Of a stretch of DNA of 64,000 bases, positions 45,944-62,923 are shown in pieces (position 1 is the stretch's first letter; every line of letters starts with the position of its first letter). Made by a program: the position numbers and the translations under genes. A model generated the notes under the pieces. It had not been told where the DNA came from and searched no databases. It saw only the letters and a list, made by a program, of their open reading frames with translations. This stretch comes from Blastococcus sp. HT6-30 (GTDB lineage Bacteria; Actinomycetota; Actinomycetes; Mycobacteriales; Geodermatophilaceae): positions 1,822,001 through 1,886,000 of the forward strand of contig NZ_CP155792.1 of assembly GCF_039729015.1 (NCBI RefSeq). Direction: 5' to 3'.

Positions 45944-45962
45944 CCACCCGGTCCCCGGCGAC

Positions 45963-48367
<2,405 letters not shown>

Positions 48368-48385
48368 CCGCCCCGGCACAGGGAT

Positions 48386-48419
48386 CGGCCCGGCCCACCC
48401 CGTGGGGTGGACCGGGCCG
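48386..48419. terminator. bidirectional hairpin terminator between rpf and ARC
   Basis: Two 16-nt arms (48386–48401 and 48404–48419) pair at 15 of 16 positions around a GT loop, between the convergent rpf and ARC genes. TTCGCTGTCCTT follows on the plus strand; no true T-tract. Confidence 0.75.
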
Positions 48420-48461
48420 TTCGCTGTCCTTCCAGACCCGCCCCGGGCGGACGGGCCCTGG

Positions 48462-50237
48462 CTACAGGTACTGGCCGGTGTTCGTGGCCGTGTCGATGGC
48501 CCGGCCGGTCTCGTTGCCCTTGCCGCTGATCAGCGTGCGGATGTAGACGATCCGCTCGCCCTTCTTGCCCGAGATCCGCGCCCAGTCGTCGGGGTTGGTC
48601 GTGTTCGGCAGGTCCTCGTTCTCCTTGAACTCGTCGAGGCAGGCCTGCATCAGGTGCCCGACCCGGAGCCCTCCGGTGCCGGTCTCCAGCCGCTCCTTGA
48701 TCGCCATCTTCTTCGCGCGGTCGACGATGTTCTGCAGCATGGCCCCGGAGTTGAAGTCCTTGAAGTACAGGACCTCCTTGTCACCGTTGGCGTAGGTGAC
48801 CTCGAGGAAGCGGTTCTCCTCGCTCTCGGTGTACATCCGCTCGACGGTGCGCTGGATCATCCCGGCGATCGTCGAGTCGCGGTTGCCACCGTGCTCGGCG
48901 AGGTCGTCGGGGTGCAGCGGCAGCTCCGGCACCAGGTACTTGCTGAAGATGTCGCGGGCCGCCTCGGCGTCGGGGCGCTCGATCTTGATCTTCACGTCCA
49001 GCCGGCCGGGCCGGAGGATCGCCGGGTCGATCATGTCCTCGCGGTTGGAGGCGCCGATGACGATGACGTTCTCCAGCCCCTCGACGCCGTCGATCTCGCT
49101 GAGCAGCTGAGGGACGATCGTCGACTCGACGTCGGAGGAGACCCCCGAACCGCGGGTGCGGAAGATCGAGTCCATCTCGTCGAAGAACACGATGACCGGC
49201 GTGCCCTCGCTGGCCTTCTCGCGGGCCCGCTGGAAGACCAGGCGGATGTGCCGCTCGGTCTCCCCGACGTACTTGTTGAGCAGCTCCGGGCCCTTGATGT
49301 TCAGGAAGTACGACTTCGCCTGGTTCACGCCCTCGCCGCGGACGGCGGCGACCTTCTTCGCCAGCGAGTTCGCCACCGCCTTGGCGATCAGCGTCTTGCC
49401 GCAGCCGGGCGGGCCGTACAGCAGGATGCCCTTCGGCGGCCGCAGCTGGTACTCGCGGAACAGGTCGGCGTGCAGGAACGGCAGCTCGACGGCGTCGCGG
49501 ATCTGCTCGATCTGCCGGGAGAGCCCGCCGATGTCGGCGTAGTCGATGTCGGGGACCTCTTCGAGGACCAGCTCCTCGACCTCGCTCTTGGGGATGCGCT
49601 CGTAGACGTAGCCCGAGCGCGTCTCCAGCAGCAGCGAGTCGCCCACGCGCAGCGGCTGACCGGTCAGCGAGTCGGCGAGGTAGACCACGCGCTCCTCGTC
49701 GGTGTGTCCGATGACCAGCGCACGCTGCGTGACGCCGTCGACCGGCTCCAGCAGCTCCTTGAGCATGACGACGTCACCCTGGCGCTCGAACTCCCGCGCC
49801 TCGACGACGTTCATCGCCTCGTTGAGCATGACCTCCTGGCCGGCCCGCAGCTCGTCCACCGGGACGTTCGGCGACACCGACACCCGCAGCTTCCGGCCAC
49901 CGGTGAAGACGTCGACGGTGCCGTCGTCGTACCCGGTAAGGAAGACGCCGTAGCCCGACGGCGGCTGCCCGAGCCGGTCCACCTCCTCCTTGAGCGCGAC
50001 CAGCTGCTCGCGGGCGTCCCGCAGCGTGCCGGCCAGCTTGTCGTTGCGCTCGGAGAGGAAGGCCGCCCGGCCTTCCGCCTCCGCGATCCGCTCCTCCAGC
50101 GCGCGCACCTGGCGCGGGCTGTCGGCCACCTTGCGGCGGAGCAGGCCGATCTCCTCCTCGAGGTAGGAGATCTGGCTGAGCAGCGCCGTCACGTCGCGTT
50201 CGCGCCGCGCGCGCAGTTCGTCAGGACCCAGGCCCAT
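48462..50237 (-). CDS. arc: proteasome-associated AAA ATPase ARC/Mpa
   Basis: 591 residues: N-terminal coiled coil (~residues 15–90) that captures Pup, tandem OB domains (~95–230), AAA domain with Walker A GPPGCGKT (275–282), Walker [13 protein letters not shown] and pore loop LNKYVGE, and the C-terminal GQYL tail that docks into PrcA pockets. Hexameric unfoldase for pupylated substrates (Mpa in mycobacteria). ATG 50237 has SD GGAGG about 6 nt upstream. Unlike pafA and dop it has a short leader, with TATAGAT as likely -10. Confidence 0.97.
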   Translation of the reverse strand: MGLGPDELRARRERDVTALLSQISYLEEEIGLLRRKVADSPRQVRALEERIAEAEGRAAFLSERNDKLAGTLRDAREQLVALKEEVDRLGQPPSGYGVFLTGYDDGTVDVFTGGRKLRVSVSPNVPVDELRAGQEVMLNEAMNVVEAREFERQGDVVMLKELLEPVDGVTQRALVIGHTDEERVVYLADSLTGQPLRVGDSLLLETRSGYVYERIPKSEVEELVLEEVPDIDYADIGGLSRQIEQIRDAVELPFLHADLFREYQLRPPKGILLYGPPGCGKTLIAKAVANSLAKKVAAVRGEGVNQAKSYFLNIKGPELLNKYVGETERHIRLVFQRAREKASEGTPVIVFFDEMDSIFRTRGSGVSSDVESTIVPQLLSEIDGVEGLENVIVIGASNREDMIDPAILRPGRLDVKIKIERPDAEAARDIFSKYLVPELPLHPDDLAEHGGNRDSTIAGMIQRTVERMYTESEENRFLEVTYANGDKEVLYFKDFNSGAMLQNIVDRAKKMAIKERLETGTGGLRVGHLMQACLDEFKENEDLPNTTNPDDWARISGKKGERIVYIRTLISGKGNETGRAIDTATNTGQYL

Positions 50238-50274
50238 CACGCACCTCCGCACTGTCGGGGGAGCCAGGACGCAA

Positions 50275-50281
50275 ATCTATA
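50275..50281 (-). promoter_or_regulatory. -10 box (TATAGAT) of ARC gene
   Basis: On the minus strand TATAGAT lies about 38 nt before the ATG, giving a ~30-nt leader with an SD. A CGGCGA-TACT-TCGCCG hairpin sequence (50288–50303) occupies the spacer/-35 area. Confidence 0.5.
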
Positions 50282-50413
50282 CACGCGCGGCGATACTTCG
50301 CCGTGGGCTCGCTGAGGTCGCGACGCGGTGCTAGGAGGTCGCGAACCGCGCCCACGGCTCCGTCCCGAGGCTCGCCGCGAGCCGGCGAGCGGGAAGGGGG
50401 CCAGGGGCCGCTT

Positions 50414-51367
<954 letters not shown>

Positions 51368-51443
51368 TCAGCGTACGGACGGCGTGGATGTGACCCGGGA
51401 CGCCGACGCGGCGCGGGCACTCGGAACTGTCGGAGGGGCGACC

Positions 51444-51449
51444 TAGCCT
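51444..51449 (+). promoter_or_regulatory. -10 box (TAGCCT) of leaderless RecB-like nuclease gene
   Basis: TAGCCT, 7 nt, ATG at 51457; no SD. Confidence 0.55.
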
Positions 51450-51456
51450 CGGGGGC

Positions 51457-52407
51457 ATGACGGCGATGGTGCACACCGAACCGCAGGCCGACGGCTCCGC
51501 TCCGGCGGCCGTCCCGCCCACCGAGGACGCCCCGGCCCCCCGCCGCCCCTCGTTGTCGCCCAGCCGCGCGGCCGACTTCAAGACGTGCCCGCTGCTGTAC
51601 CGCTTCCGCACCATCGACCGGCTGCCCGAGCGCAAGAGCCTCGCCGCGGTCCGTGGCACCCTCGTCCACTCGGTGCTCGAGCGGCTCTACGACCTGCCGC
51701 CGGCCCGGCGCACCCCCGAGGAGGCGCTGGAGCTGCTGGAGCCGGCCTGGGCGGAGCTGCGGGAGGAGCCCGGCATCGCCGAGCTGTTCGAGACCGCGCA
51801 GGCCGACGGCGGCGAGACCGACGCGAACGCCCCCGAGTCCGTCGCGGTGTGGCTGGCGTCGGCCGGAAAGCTCGTCGAGCGCTACTTCACGCTGGAGGAC
51901 CCTCGCCGGATCCAGCCCGACGGGCGCGAGCAGCTGGTGGAGGTGACGCTCCCCGACGGGCTGCTGCTGCGCGGTTACGTCGACCGGCTCGACGTCGCCC
52001 CGAACGGTGCACTGCGGGTGGTCGACTACAAGACCGGCTCGATGCCCCGCGAGGCCTTCGAGTCCAAGGCGCTCTTCCAGATGAAGTTCTACGCGCTGGT
52101 CCTCTGGCGCACCCGCGGCGTGGTCGCCGCCCAGCTCAAGCTGCTCTACCTGGGTGACGGCGACGCGCTGACCTACGCCCCGGAGGAGGCCGAGCTGGTC
52201 CGCTTCGAGCGGACGCTGCTGGCCATCTGGTCGGCCATCGAGCGGGCCGTCGCCACCGGTGAGTTCCGGCCGAACAAGTCCCGCCTGTGCGGCTGGTGCG
52301 ACCACCAGGCGCTGTGCCCGTCCTGGGGCGGCACTCCCCCGCCGTTCCCCGCCGAGGCGGCCGCGGCCGCGGGCTGGCGCACCACCCTGCCGGTCGCCCC
52401 CGTCTGA
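51457..52407 (+). CDS. RecB-family PD-(D/E)XK nuclease with Fe-S cysteines
   Basis: 316 residues. LSPSRAADFKTCPLLYRFRTIDRLPE and RGTLVHSVLERLYDLP are the RecB/AddB-like opening (including the first cluster cysteine); GYVDRLDVAPNGALRVVDYKTGS holds the PD-(D/E)XK active site (Asp and DYK), and LCGWCDHQALCPSWGG provides three more cysteines, together a likely 4Fe-4S site. Orthologue in position to Rv2119. A DNA repair or processing exonuclease, with no helicase domain. Leaderless. Confidence 0.92.
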   Translation: MTAMVHTEPQADGSAPAAVPPTEDAPAPRRPSLSPSRAADFKTCPLLYRFRTIDRLPERKSLAAVRGTLVHSVLERLYDLPPARRTPEEALELLEPAWAELREEPGIAELFETAQADGGETDANAPESVAVWLASAGKLVERYFTLEDPRRIQPDGREQLVEVTLPDGLLLRGYVDRLDVAPNGALRVVDYKTGSMPREAFESKALFQMKFYALVLWRTRGVVAAQLKLLYLGDGDALTYAPEEAELVRFERTLLAIWSAIERAVATGEFRPNKSRLCGWCDHQALCPSWGGTPPPFPAEAAAAAGWRTTLPVAPV

Positions 52408-52498
52408 CCCACGGCAGCCGCTGACGGTGATGCGCACGTCGGTGAGCGCACGAGGGTCGGGCGGCGGGGGCGTCGGGTCGCCCGGTCAGGCGGGACGC

Positions 52499-53251
52499 TC
52501 AGCGGCCGGGGACCGCCCTGGCCGGTCCGGCCGCGAGCACCTCGTCGAGCTCGGCCGGCCCGACGCCCACCAGCGTGCCCCGCAGGGTGAGCCCGGGGGT
52601 CGGCGGCACCGGCTGCAGCGCGGGCACGCCGAGCACCGCCATCCCGGCGGCCAGCCCCGCGGTCACGCCGACCAGGGAGTCCTCGATCACCACGCAGCCG
52701 GCGGGATCGACGCCCAGTGCCGCCGCGGCCTGCAGGTAGGGCGCCGGATCGGGCTTGCGGGCCGGCACCTCGTCGCCGCAGACGGTCACATCGAACGGAT
52801 CCGCGCCCAGGTCGGCGGTGATGCTGGCCAGGACGAGCGCGGCGAGCCGGCGGGGGGTGGTCGTCACGAGGGCGGTGGCCGGGCCGGCCTCGCGGACGGC
52901 GGCCAGCAGCTCGCGAGCCCCGGGACGCCACGGGATGCCGCCCCCGGACATGAGCACCGCCACCCGGTCCTCGATCCAGCCGGCATCGGCGAGCAGCTGC
53001 GCCTCGGTCCGGTGCACCCCGAGATCGGCGTGGAGCACCTGCATGGCGCGCCGCATGCTGGTGCCCACCGTCGCAGCACGTGCCTCCGGCGACATCTGCC
53101 CGCCGAGCGAGGCGGCGAGCTCGAACATCGCCTCGCCCCAGTACTCCTCGGTCTCCACGAGCGTGCCGTCCATGTCGAACAGCACCGCCCGGACGCCGTC
53201 GCCGACCGAGGGGGCCGTGGCCCCCCGTCCACCCACCGGAGCCACCGACAC
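52499..53251 (-). CDS. HAD family hydrolase
   Basis: 250 residues. Motif I FDMDGTLVETE, motif II LVTTTPRR, motif III lysine in ARKPDPAPYLQAA and motif IV VVIEDSLVGVTAG, with a helical cap (WGEAMFELAASLGG...). The family includes phosphoglycolate and sugar phosphatases; substrate is not clear. GTG 53251 is fixed by a TAAACT box 7 nt upstream. The DNA immediately upstream is the decayed copper/CHRD island. Confidence 0.9.
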   Translation of the reverse strand: MSVAPVGGRGATAPSVGDGVRAVLFDMDGTLVETEEYWGEAMFELAASLGGQMSPEARAATVGTSMRRAMQVLHADLGVHRTEAQLLADAGWIEDRVAVLMSGGGIPWRPGARELLAAVREAGPATALVTTTPRRLAALVLASITADLGADPFDVTVCGDEVPARKPDPAPYLQAAAALGVDPAGCVVIEDSLVGVTAGLAAGMAVLGVPALQPVPPTPGLTLRGTLVGVGPAELDEVLAAGPARAVPGR

Positions 53252-53258
53252 GCTCCCG

Positions 53259-53264
53259 AGTTTA
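53259..53264 (-). promoter_or_regulatory. -10 box (TAAACT) of leaderless HAD gene
   Basis: On the minus strand TAAACT, 7 nt, GTG at 53251. Confidence 0.5.
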
Positions 53265-53336
53265 AGGACGACGCCACCGTCCTTTCCCCCGCACCGGGCG
53301 ACGTGGCGCGGATCTCAGGCCGGGCGGATCCCAGCG

Positions 53337-53493
53337 TCACCATGCCCGTGCCCTGGACCCCGAACCGGTTGAGGGCGCCGAGGTCGGCCTGGTAGCTCTG
53401 CGGGCCCTCGTGCGCCGAGGCGGCGGACGTGGACAGCAGCGGGAAGGCCGCGGCGGCGAGCGCGACGGTCGGGAGTGCGAGTGCCTTGCGCAG
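53337..53493 (-). pseudogene. N-terminal remnant of a secreted CHRD-domain-like protein
   Basis: On the minus strand, from a CTG at 53493, the frame reads LRKALALPTVALAAAAFPLL, STSAASAHEG and then YQADLGALNRFGVQGTGMVTL: a textbook signal peptide followed by the first strands of a CHRD-type domain. An SD-like GAGGAG lies 6 nt before the CTG, where an ATG would be expected. After MVTL the family similarity ends and the frame runs on into antisense of the HAD gene. So the start codon and most of the domain seem lost. A rare CTG start of a short product cannot be excluded. Confidence 0.6.
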
Positions 53494-53721
53494 GGTGTGC
53501 TCCTCGTGGTCGGAATGGTGGCCTGGAGCAGCGCGCGCTGCCCGGCAGGAGGTCCCTGCCGCCGCGCTGTCCGTCCTGCTTTCGGCGGCCGCGGCCGGAT
53601 CGGTTCACCCCGTTCTGGGGGAATGCCGACCGCCCGGTTGGTGGTTGACCGCGACCGCGTGGTCGCCGACGCTGTCGCCGCCCGGGACAACCGGAAACCC
53701 GGCGGTGCACGAAGGACAGGC

Positions 53722-53809
53722 GTGACTGCTTCGCGACGCCCGCCCTGCGGCCGGGTCCACCGGCAGCGGGCAGCCACGCTGCTGCTCGCCCTGGTGGCCG
53801 CAGGCGCGC
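53722..53809 (+). pseudogene. signal-peptide remnant, possibly of a copC-like gene
   Basis: GTG 53722, with AAGGACAGG upstream, opens VTASRRPPCGRVHRQRAATLLLALVAAGA, a signal-peptide-like start. After about 28 codons the frame becomes Arg/Pro-rich. It abuts the copD-like remnant with a GTGA-style junction, as copC–copD pairs do; the assignment is inference from that layout. Confidence 0.35.
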
Positions 53810-54808
53810 GTGAGCCGCGCCGTTCCGCTGGCCCGCGCCCGTCCGGCCACCGTCGAGGACCGGCCGCCGCGGGGCCGCCGGGTGCCGTCGCGTGCTCTCG
53901 CTCTCACGGGCGTGGGCCTGGTCGCCGTCCTCGTCGCCGCGCTGGTCGTCGGGAGCGGGAGCCCCGGCTCCGCCGCGTCCGGGCTGCCGGGCGCCGGCCG
54001 GGCCGTCGAGTGGGGCTGCCCCTCGTCACGCTCGCCGGCCGGATCGCGGCCGTCGGCACGGTGGACACGCTGCTCGCCACCGCCGTCCTGCTGCCCGGCC
54101 GGGCCGGATCGCCCGCGGAGTCGCGGCGGGCGTGCCGGGCGTGCCGGGCGGCGTCGGGCTGGGCGCTGGCCTGGACGGTCGCGACCGCACTGGCTGCGCT
54201 GCTCACGGTCAGCCGGCTGGTCGGCGTCGCACCCACGTCGCTGACCTGGGAGGGGCTGCGGATCTTCGTCGAGGACACCGCGGCCGGTCGCGCGGCCGTG
54301 CTGGTGGTGGTTCTCGGCGGCCTCGTCGCCGTCGCCGCTCGCCGCAGCACCGGGGCGCTCGCCGCCGGGCTCCTGCTGGTCCTGACGCTGTCGGCGCTCG
54401 TCGCCGCGACCGTGTGGGTCGGTGGCCTGCTCGCCCTCCTCGCCATCGCGCGCCACGCTCGCGGCGTCCCCGCCGCCGGTGGACGCCGCGCACGCGGCCT
54501 CCGGGACCACCGCCCCGGCGCCGGTCCTGCCGCCGACCCGATGGCCGGGCAGGACCACGGGGAGCTGTCGGTCGGCGTGCTGGTCGACGGCACGCGCTTC
54601 CACGTCGCCGGCCCGGTCGCCGCCGGCTCCCGGGTGACCGTGCACAACCACCGAGGCGGAGGTGACGCTCACCGCGGCCGACGGGTCGTTCGACGTCGCC
54701 GTGCCCGGCGGGACGCTGACGACCTTCCTGGCTCCTCAGCAGCTGGGTGAGTACCGCTTCACCAGCGGCCGTTCGGCGTCATTCACCGACGTGCTCGTCG
54801 TCGAGTGA
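53810..54808 (+). pseudogene. CopD-like membrane protein with cupredoxin-like tail, multiply frameshifted
   Basis: Three frames must be joined. From GTG 53810: a membrane helix (LALTGVGLVAVLVAALVVGSG) to RAVEWG. Near 54010 the frame shifts (one base missing in TGGGGCTG) to LPLVTLAGRIAAVGTVDTLL and further CopD-type hydrophobic segments up to VAATVWVGGLLALL, with part of the protein apparently deleted. Then GELSVGVLVDGTRFHVAGPV and VTVHN. Near 54655 a second shift leads to EAEVTLTAADGSFDVAVPGG and EYRFTSGRSASFTDVLVVE, a cupredoxin-like end with stop at 54806. CopD proteins take part in copper uptake or resistance. The gene is dead as written. Confidence 0.72.
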
Positions 54809-54909
54809 CCGCGGTGCACCGCGCTGGCACGGTCGCGGTGCAGGGCCCCGCCGTCGGCCCCGTCCCGCTGCCGCCCTGAGCGTGCGGAGGGTGGGGAGGA
54901 CGGGGTCCT

Positions 54910-58803
<3,894 letters not shown>

Positions 58804-58893
58804 GGTCTCATTCCGCACGCCCCCGACCGGGTGGACGGCGGGGTGGCCGGGCGCGACCCTGGCGCGCAGCGGGGCCCGGCGGACGGACCGACG

Positions 58894-58899
58894 TAGGCT
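58894..58899 (+). promoter_or_regulatory. -10 box (TAGGCT) of leaderless PAC2 gene
   Basis: TAGGCT, 7 nt, GTG at 58907; no SD. Confidence 0.6.
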
Positions 58900-58906
58900 G
58901 ACAGGG

Positions 58907-59779
58907 GTGATCGATCCCCAGTCCAGCGCTGATGACCTTCCCCAGCTCACCGACCCGGTGGTCGTGGTGGCGTTCGAGGGCTGGAACGACGCCGGCGACG
59001 CCGCCACGGGGGCCGTCGAGCACCTGGAGCTGATCTGGGACGCCAAGCCGCTGGCCGCCCTGGATCCCGAGGACTACTACGACTTCCAGGTCAACCGGCC
59101 CACGGTCTCCCTGGTCGGCGGGGTCAGCCGGCGCATCGAGTGGCCGACCACCCGCATCTCGGTGGCTCGCCCCGAGGGCCTGGGCCGCGACGTCGTCCTC
59201 ATCCGCGGCATCGAGCCCAACATGCGCTGGCGGAGCTTCTGCGAGGAGCTGATCGACATCCTGGAGGAGCTCGACGTCTCGATCGTCGTCGCCCTCGGTG
59301 CCCTGCTCGCCGACACGCCGCACACCCGGCCCACGCCGGTCACCGGCTCGGCCTACGACGGCGATTCGGCCCGGGCCTACGGGCTGGAGACCTCCCGCTA
59401 CGAGGGGCCGACGGGCATCCTCGGGGTGTTCCAGGACGCTTGCGTGCAGGCGGGGCTGCCGGCGATCAGCTTCTGGGCCGCCGTGCCGCACTACGTGTCC
59501 CAGCCGCCGTCCCCGCGTGCCACGGTCGCGCTCCTGCAGCGCGTCGAGGAGGTCCTGGAGACCACCGTGCCGCTGGGCGCCCTGCCGCAGCAGGCCGACG
59601 AGTGGGTGCAGACCGTCGACGAGATGGCCAACGAGGACGCCGAGGTCGTCGAGTACGTCCGGTCCCTGGAGGAGCGGGCCACGGAGGTCGACCTCTCGCA
59701 GGCCAACGGCGACCAGATCGCCCGCGAGTTCGAGAGGTATCTGCGCCGCCGCGGCGGCTCCGCCGGCGGCGGCGCCTGA
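58907..59779 (+). CDS. PAC2 family protein (proteasome assembly chaperone-like)
   Basis: 290 residues. [72 protein letters not shown] and [31 protein letters not shown] are the blocks of the PAC2 fold shared with eukaryotic proteasome assembly chaperone 2 and archaeal relatives. A link to the nearby proteasome genes is suggestive but unproven in actinobacteria. The tail is acidic and helical. Orthologue in position to Rv2125. Confidence 0.92.
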   Translation: MIDPQSSADDLPQLTDPVVVVAFEGWNDAGDAATGAVEHLELIWDAKPLAALDPEDYYDFQVNRPTVSLVGGVSRRIEWPTTRISVARPEGLGRDVVLIRGIEPNMRWRSFCEELIDILEELDVSIVVALGALLADTPHTRPTPVTGSAYDGDSARAYGLETSRYEGPTGILGVFQDACVQAGLPAISFWAAVPHYVSQPPSPRATVALLQRVEEVLETTVPLGALPQQADEWVQTVDEMANEDAEVVEYVRSLEERATEVDLSQANGDQIAREFERYLRRRGGSAGGGA

Positions 59780-59794
59780 CCCCGGCTCCGCCGG

Positions 59795-60847
59795 TCAGCT
59801 CGTGGGCAGCAGCGGGCGCATCTGCGCCGACGTGTCGGTGCCGAACAACCGGTCGTGGGTGGCGAGGGCGAACCGGTCGGTCATCCCGGAGACGTAGTCG
59901 ACGACCTGGGTGAGCGCGTCGGCCTCGGTGTCGCGGTAGGACGCCGGGATGAGCTCGGGATGGGCCAGGTGGTGGTCGACCAGCCGGCGGATGACGCCGA
60001 TCGCCAGGTGCTTCTGCCCGGCGGCGACGTCGGAGGCGTAGACCCGGGCGAACATGAAGTCGCGCAGCTCGTTCATCGCCTGCAGCGCCTCGGCGTCCAT
60101 GACCACCGCGCCGGCGGCGTTGGCCGGGGACAGCGACCCGGCGACGACGGCGTCGATCATCGTCCCCACCATCTCGCTGCCGGGCTGCCCGAACACGGCG
60201 ACGGCGCGCGCCGGCAGGTCGGCGGTGCGGATGACCCCGGCTCGGGCCGCGTCCAGCGCGTCGTGGGACAGGTAGCCGATGCGGTCGGCGTAGCGCACGC
60301 ACTCGGCCTCCCGGGTGGCCGGCGGCGGGTCGATCTTCCAGCTGTGCGCCCGGATGCCGTCGCGCACCTCCCAGGTCAGGTTGAGGTGCTCGAGGACCTC
60401 GACGATCCGCACGCCCTGGGCGGCGTGGTGCCAGCCACCGGCCACGTACGGGTCGAACGCCTCCTCCCCGATGTGCCCGAACGGCGAGTGCCCGACGTCG
60501 TGGCCGAGCGCGATCGCCTCGGCGAGCGGCTCGTTGAGGCCCAGTGCCCGGGCCAGCGAGCGCGCCACCTGGGTCACCTGCAGCGTGTGGGTCAGCCGGG
60601 TGACGAAGTGGTCGCCGTCGGGGTTGAGGAAGACCTGCGTCTTGTGCTTGAGCCGCCGGAATGCCTTGGCGTGCAGGATGCGGTCACGGTCCCGCTCGAA
60701 GGCGGTGCGCAGCGCGTCCTCGGGCTCCTCGCGGACGCGCCCCCGGCTGCTCGCCGACCGGGTGGCGGCGGGCGCGAGCTGCTCCTCGGCCTGCTCGCGC
60801 GCCGCGCGGTCGGTCAACCGGAACGGGCCGGCGGGGGCGCTGGACAT
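59795..60847 (-). CDS. deoxyguanosinetriphosphate triphosphohydrolase-like protein
   Basis: 350 residues. The HD-domain metal site is visible: R84-x2-H87 in FVTRLTHTLQVTQVARSLARAL and H116-D117 in AIALGHDVGHSPFGHIGEEAFD; FERDRDRILHAKAFRRLKHKTQVF is the dNTPase N-terminal signature and ECVRYADRIGYLSHDALDAARAG holds the late Asp. It would hydrolyse dNTPs to nucleoside and triphosphate, controlling pool size. Its ATG overlaps the mshC stop by one base, so it is translated from the mshC transcript. Confidence 0.93.
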   Translation of the reverse strand: MSSAPAGPFRLTDRAAREQAEEQLAPAATRSASSRGRVREEPEDALRTAFERDRDRILHAKAFRRLKHKTQVFLNPDGDHFVTRLTHTLQVTQVARSLARALGLNEPLAEAIALGHDVGHSPFGHIGEEAFDPYVAGGWHHAAQGVRIVEVLEHLNLTWEVRDGIRAHSWKIDPPPATREAECVRYADRIGYLSHDALDAARAGVIRTADLPARAVAVFGQPGSEMVGTMIDAVVAGSLSPANAAGAVVMDAEALQAMNELRDFMFARVYASDVAAGQKHLAIGVIRRLVDHHLAHPELIPASYRDTEADALTQVVDYVSGMTDRFALATHDRLFGTDTSAQMRPLLPTS

Positions 60848-62097
60848 CAGCTGACCTGCAGCTCCACGCCGAGGAGCGCGTCGACGGCGTCGCACACCAC
60901 CTGGGGCGCGAGCTCCTCGAGGTCCTGGCCGCCGGCCAGCGTGTGCTCGGCCCAGGCGTCGACCACGGCGATCGCGCCCGGGCTGTCGAGGTCGTCGGCC
61001 AGCCGCTCGCGCAGCCCGTGCAGGACCGCCCCGGCCGGGGCCCCGGCGTGCCGGGACACCGCGCGGCGCCACGTCGCCAGCCGCGCCTCGGCCTCGGTGA
61101 GCAGCTCCGCCGTCCAGGCCCGGTCGGTGCGGTAGTGGCCCGACAGCAGCGCGAGCCGGATGGCCATCGGGTCCACGCCCTCGCCGCGGAGCTTGGAGAC
61201 GAAGACCAGGTTGCCGCGGCTCTTGCTCATCTTCTGCCCGTCCAGGCCGATCATCGCGGCGTGCACGTACGCCTGGGCGAAGGGCTTCGTGGCGGTGAGC
61301 GCCTCGGCGTGCACGGCGGAGAACTCGTGGTGCGGGAAGACCAGGTCGCTACCGCCGCCCTGCACGTCGAACCCCATGCCGATGGTGTCCAGGGCGATCG
61401 TGGCGCACTCGATGTGCCAGCCGGGCCGCCCCGCGGCGCCGCGCGGGCCGGTCCACGACGGCTCACCGGGGCGCTGCCCGCGCCAGAGCAACGGGTCCAG
61501 CCGGTTGCGCTTGCCGGCCCGGCCGGGGTCTCCCCCGCGCTCGGCGAAGAAGCTCAGCATCGTCGGCTCGTCGTAGCCGGACTCCGAGCCGAACCCGGGC
61601 GCCTGCGCCACGTCGTGGTAGACGTCGCCGGTGCCGTCGTCGAGCACGTAGGCCAGCCCCTCGTCGAGCAGCCGCTCGATGTGCGCGACGATCCGCGGGA
61701 TGGCCTCGACGGCGCCCACGAAGTCCTCCGGCGGCAGCACCCGCAGCGCCGTCATGTCCTCGCGGAACAGCGCTGTCTCGCGCATTCCCAGGACGATCCA
61801 GTCCTCCCGGTCGCGGTCGGCGCGCTCCAGCAGGGGGTCGTCGATGTCGGTGACGTTCTGGACGTAGTGGACCGCGTGCCCGGCGTCGCGCCACATCCGG
61901 TTGATCAGGTCGAAGGCCAGGTACGTGGCGGCGTGCCCGAGGTGGGTGGCGTCGTACGGGGTGATGCCGCAGACGTACATGCGGGCCGTCCGGTCGGGCG
62001 TGGTCGCGACGATCTGCCGCTGGGCGGTGTCGTGGACCTTGAGGACGGGGCCGGTGCCGGGCAGGGTCGGCAGCAGCGGAGCGGGCCAGGAGAGCAC
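60847..62097 (-). CDS. mshC: cysteine–1-D-myo-inosityl 2-amino-2-deoxy-alpha-D-glucopyranoside ligase
   Basis: 416 residues, CysRS-like. [20 protein letters not shown] carries the zinc Cys and HIGH-type [28 protein letters not shown] and [13 protein letters not shown] are zinc-ligand regions; [19 protein letters not shown] holds KMSKS. The absence of a tRNA-binding C-terminal domain and the [14 protein letters not shown]-terminus are typical of MshC, which joins cysteine to GlcN-Ins in mycothiol synthesis. GTG 62097 is fixed by a TAGGCT box 6 nt upstream. Confidence 0.96.
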   Translation of the reverse strand: MLSWPAPLLPTLPGTGPVLKVHDTAQRQIVATTPDRTARMYVCGITPYDATHLGHAATYLAFDLINRMWRDAGHAVHYVQNVTDIDDPLLERADRDREDWIVLGMRETALFREDMTALRVLPPEDFVGAVEAIPRIVAHIERLLDEGLAYVLDDGTGDVYHDVAQAPGFGSESGYDEPTMLSFFAERGGDPGRAGKRNRLDPLLWRGQRPGEPSWTGPRGAAGRPGWHIECATIALDTIGMGFDVQGGGSDLVFPHHEFSAVHAEALTATKPFAQAYVHAAMIGLDGQKMSKSRGNLVFVSKLRGEGVDPMAIRLALLSGHYRTDRAWTAELLTEAEARLATWRRAVSRHAGAPAGAVLHGLRERLADDLDSPGAIAVVDAWAEHTLAGGQDLEELAPQVVCDAVDALLGVELQVS

Positions 62098-62103
62098 GGC
62101 ACG

Positions 62104-62109
62104 AGCCTA
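62104..62109 (-). promoter_or_regulatory. -10 box (TAGGCT) of leaderless mshC operon
   Basis: On the minus strand TAGGCT, 6 nt, GTG at 62097; no SD. Confidence 0.6.
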
Positions 62110-62206
62110 GAGGCGAGGTCCGACGACGCTGCCCCGCCGGTCCGTGCCGGTCATCACGTCGGAGAGCGCGCCGCCGGTCCCCCACCGGGCGGGGCGAGGA
62201 GGAGCG

Positions 62207-62923
62207 ATGGAGCTCGACGAGTACCTGCCGGCCCTGCGTCGGGCGGACGCCCGGTTCGCCGACGCCGCGGCGGAGGCGGTGCTGGCCTCCGGCTGGGGCG
62301 CCCGGGTGCCGGGCTGCCCGGAGTGGACGCTGGCCGACCTGGTCTGGCACCTGGCCGAGGTGCAGCACTTCTGGGCCTGGGTGGTGCGCACCCGCGCGGC
62401 GGACCGGTCGGCCTACGTGCACCCGCGCCGGCGCCCGGACGACGAGCTGCTGGGCTACGGCAGCGCGCGGAGCGCCGCGCTGGAGGCGGCGCTGGCCGGG
62501 GCCGGCCCGGACGAGCGGGTGTGGACGTGGGCGCCGCAGCAGGACGTCGCCTTCGTCCTGCGCCGGCAGCTGCAGGAGGCGACCGTGCACACCGCGGACG
62601 TCGAGCAGGTCCGCGGGGACGTCCGGCCGATCCCCGCGGCGGTGGGCCTGGACGGGCTGGACGAGTGGCTGGAGGTCATGGTGCCCGCGGCCCTGCCCGA
62701 CGGCCCGCCGGAGAACGCGCACCCGGTGGTGTTCCACGCCGTGGACGCCGACGCGGAGCGGACACTGTTCCCCGGCACGGCGCCGTTCCCGATCGCGGCG
62801 CTCACGGGCACGGCCGGCGACCTGCTGCTCGCGGTCTGGCGCCGGGTGCCGCTCGAGGTCCTCACCGTGGACGGCGACGGCCTGCAGGCCGCCGCGATGA
62901 TCGGCCTCGCCGACCTCGAGTAA
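62207..62923 (+). CDS. mycothiol-dependent maleylpyruvate isomerase family protein (DinB-like)
   Basis: 238 residues. The N-terminal DinB-like four-helix bundle has LRRADARFADAAAEAVLAS, VPGCPEWTLADLVWHLAEVQHFWAWVV (with a conserved His) and RRQLQEATVHTADVEQ (further His residues), the three-His metal site of the MDMPI/TIGR03083 family; the C-terminal domain (LTGTAGDLLLAVWRRVPLEVL) is the SCP2-like part. Mycothiol-dependent enzymes of this fold include maleylpyruvate isomerase. SD GAGGAGGAG directly precedes the ATG. Divergent from mshC, which makes the presumed cofactor. Confidence 0.88.
   Translation: MELDEYLPALRRADARFADAAAEAVLASGWGARVPGCPEWTLADLVWHLAEVQHFWAWVVRTRAADRSAYVHPRRRPDDELLGYGSARSAALEAALAGAGPDERVWTWAPQQDVAFVLRRQLQEATVHTADVEQVRGDVRPIPAAVGLDGLDEWLEVMVPAALPDGPPENAHPVVFHAVDADAERTLFPGTAPFPIAALTGTAGDLLLAVWRRVPLEVLTVDGDGLQAAAMIGLADLE

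Noticed and set aside
45432-45947. 171-codon minus-strand frame opposite the 136-residue acidic ORF
   Set aside because: Highly Arg/Pro-rich and antisense to a frame with strong G/C third-position bias.
58804-58906. Cobalamin riboswitch upstream of metH
   Set aside because: No B12-box-like sequence, and the divergent intergenic region is too short for the element.
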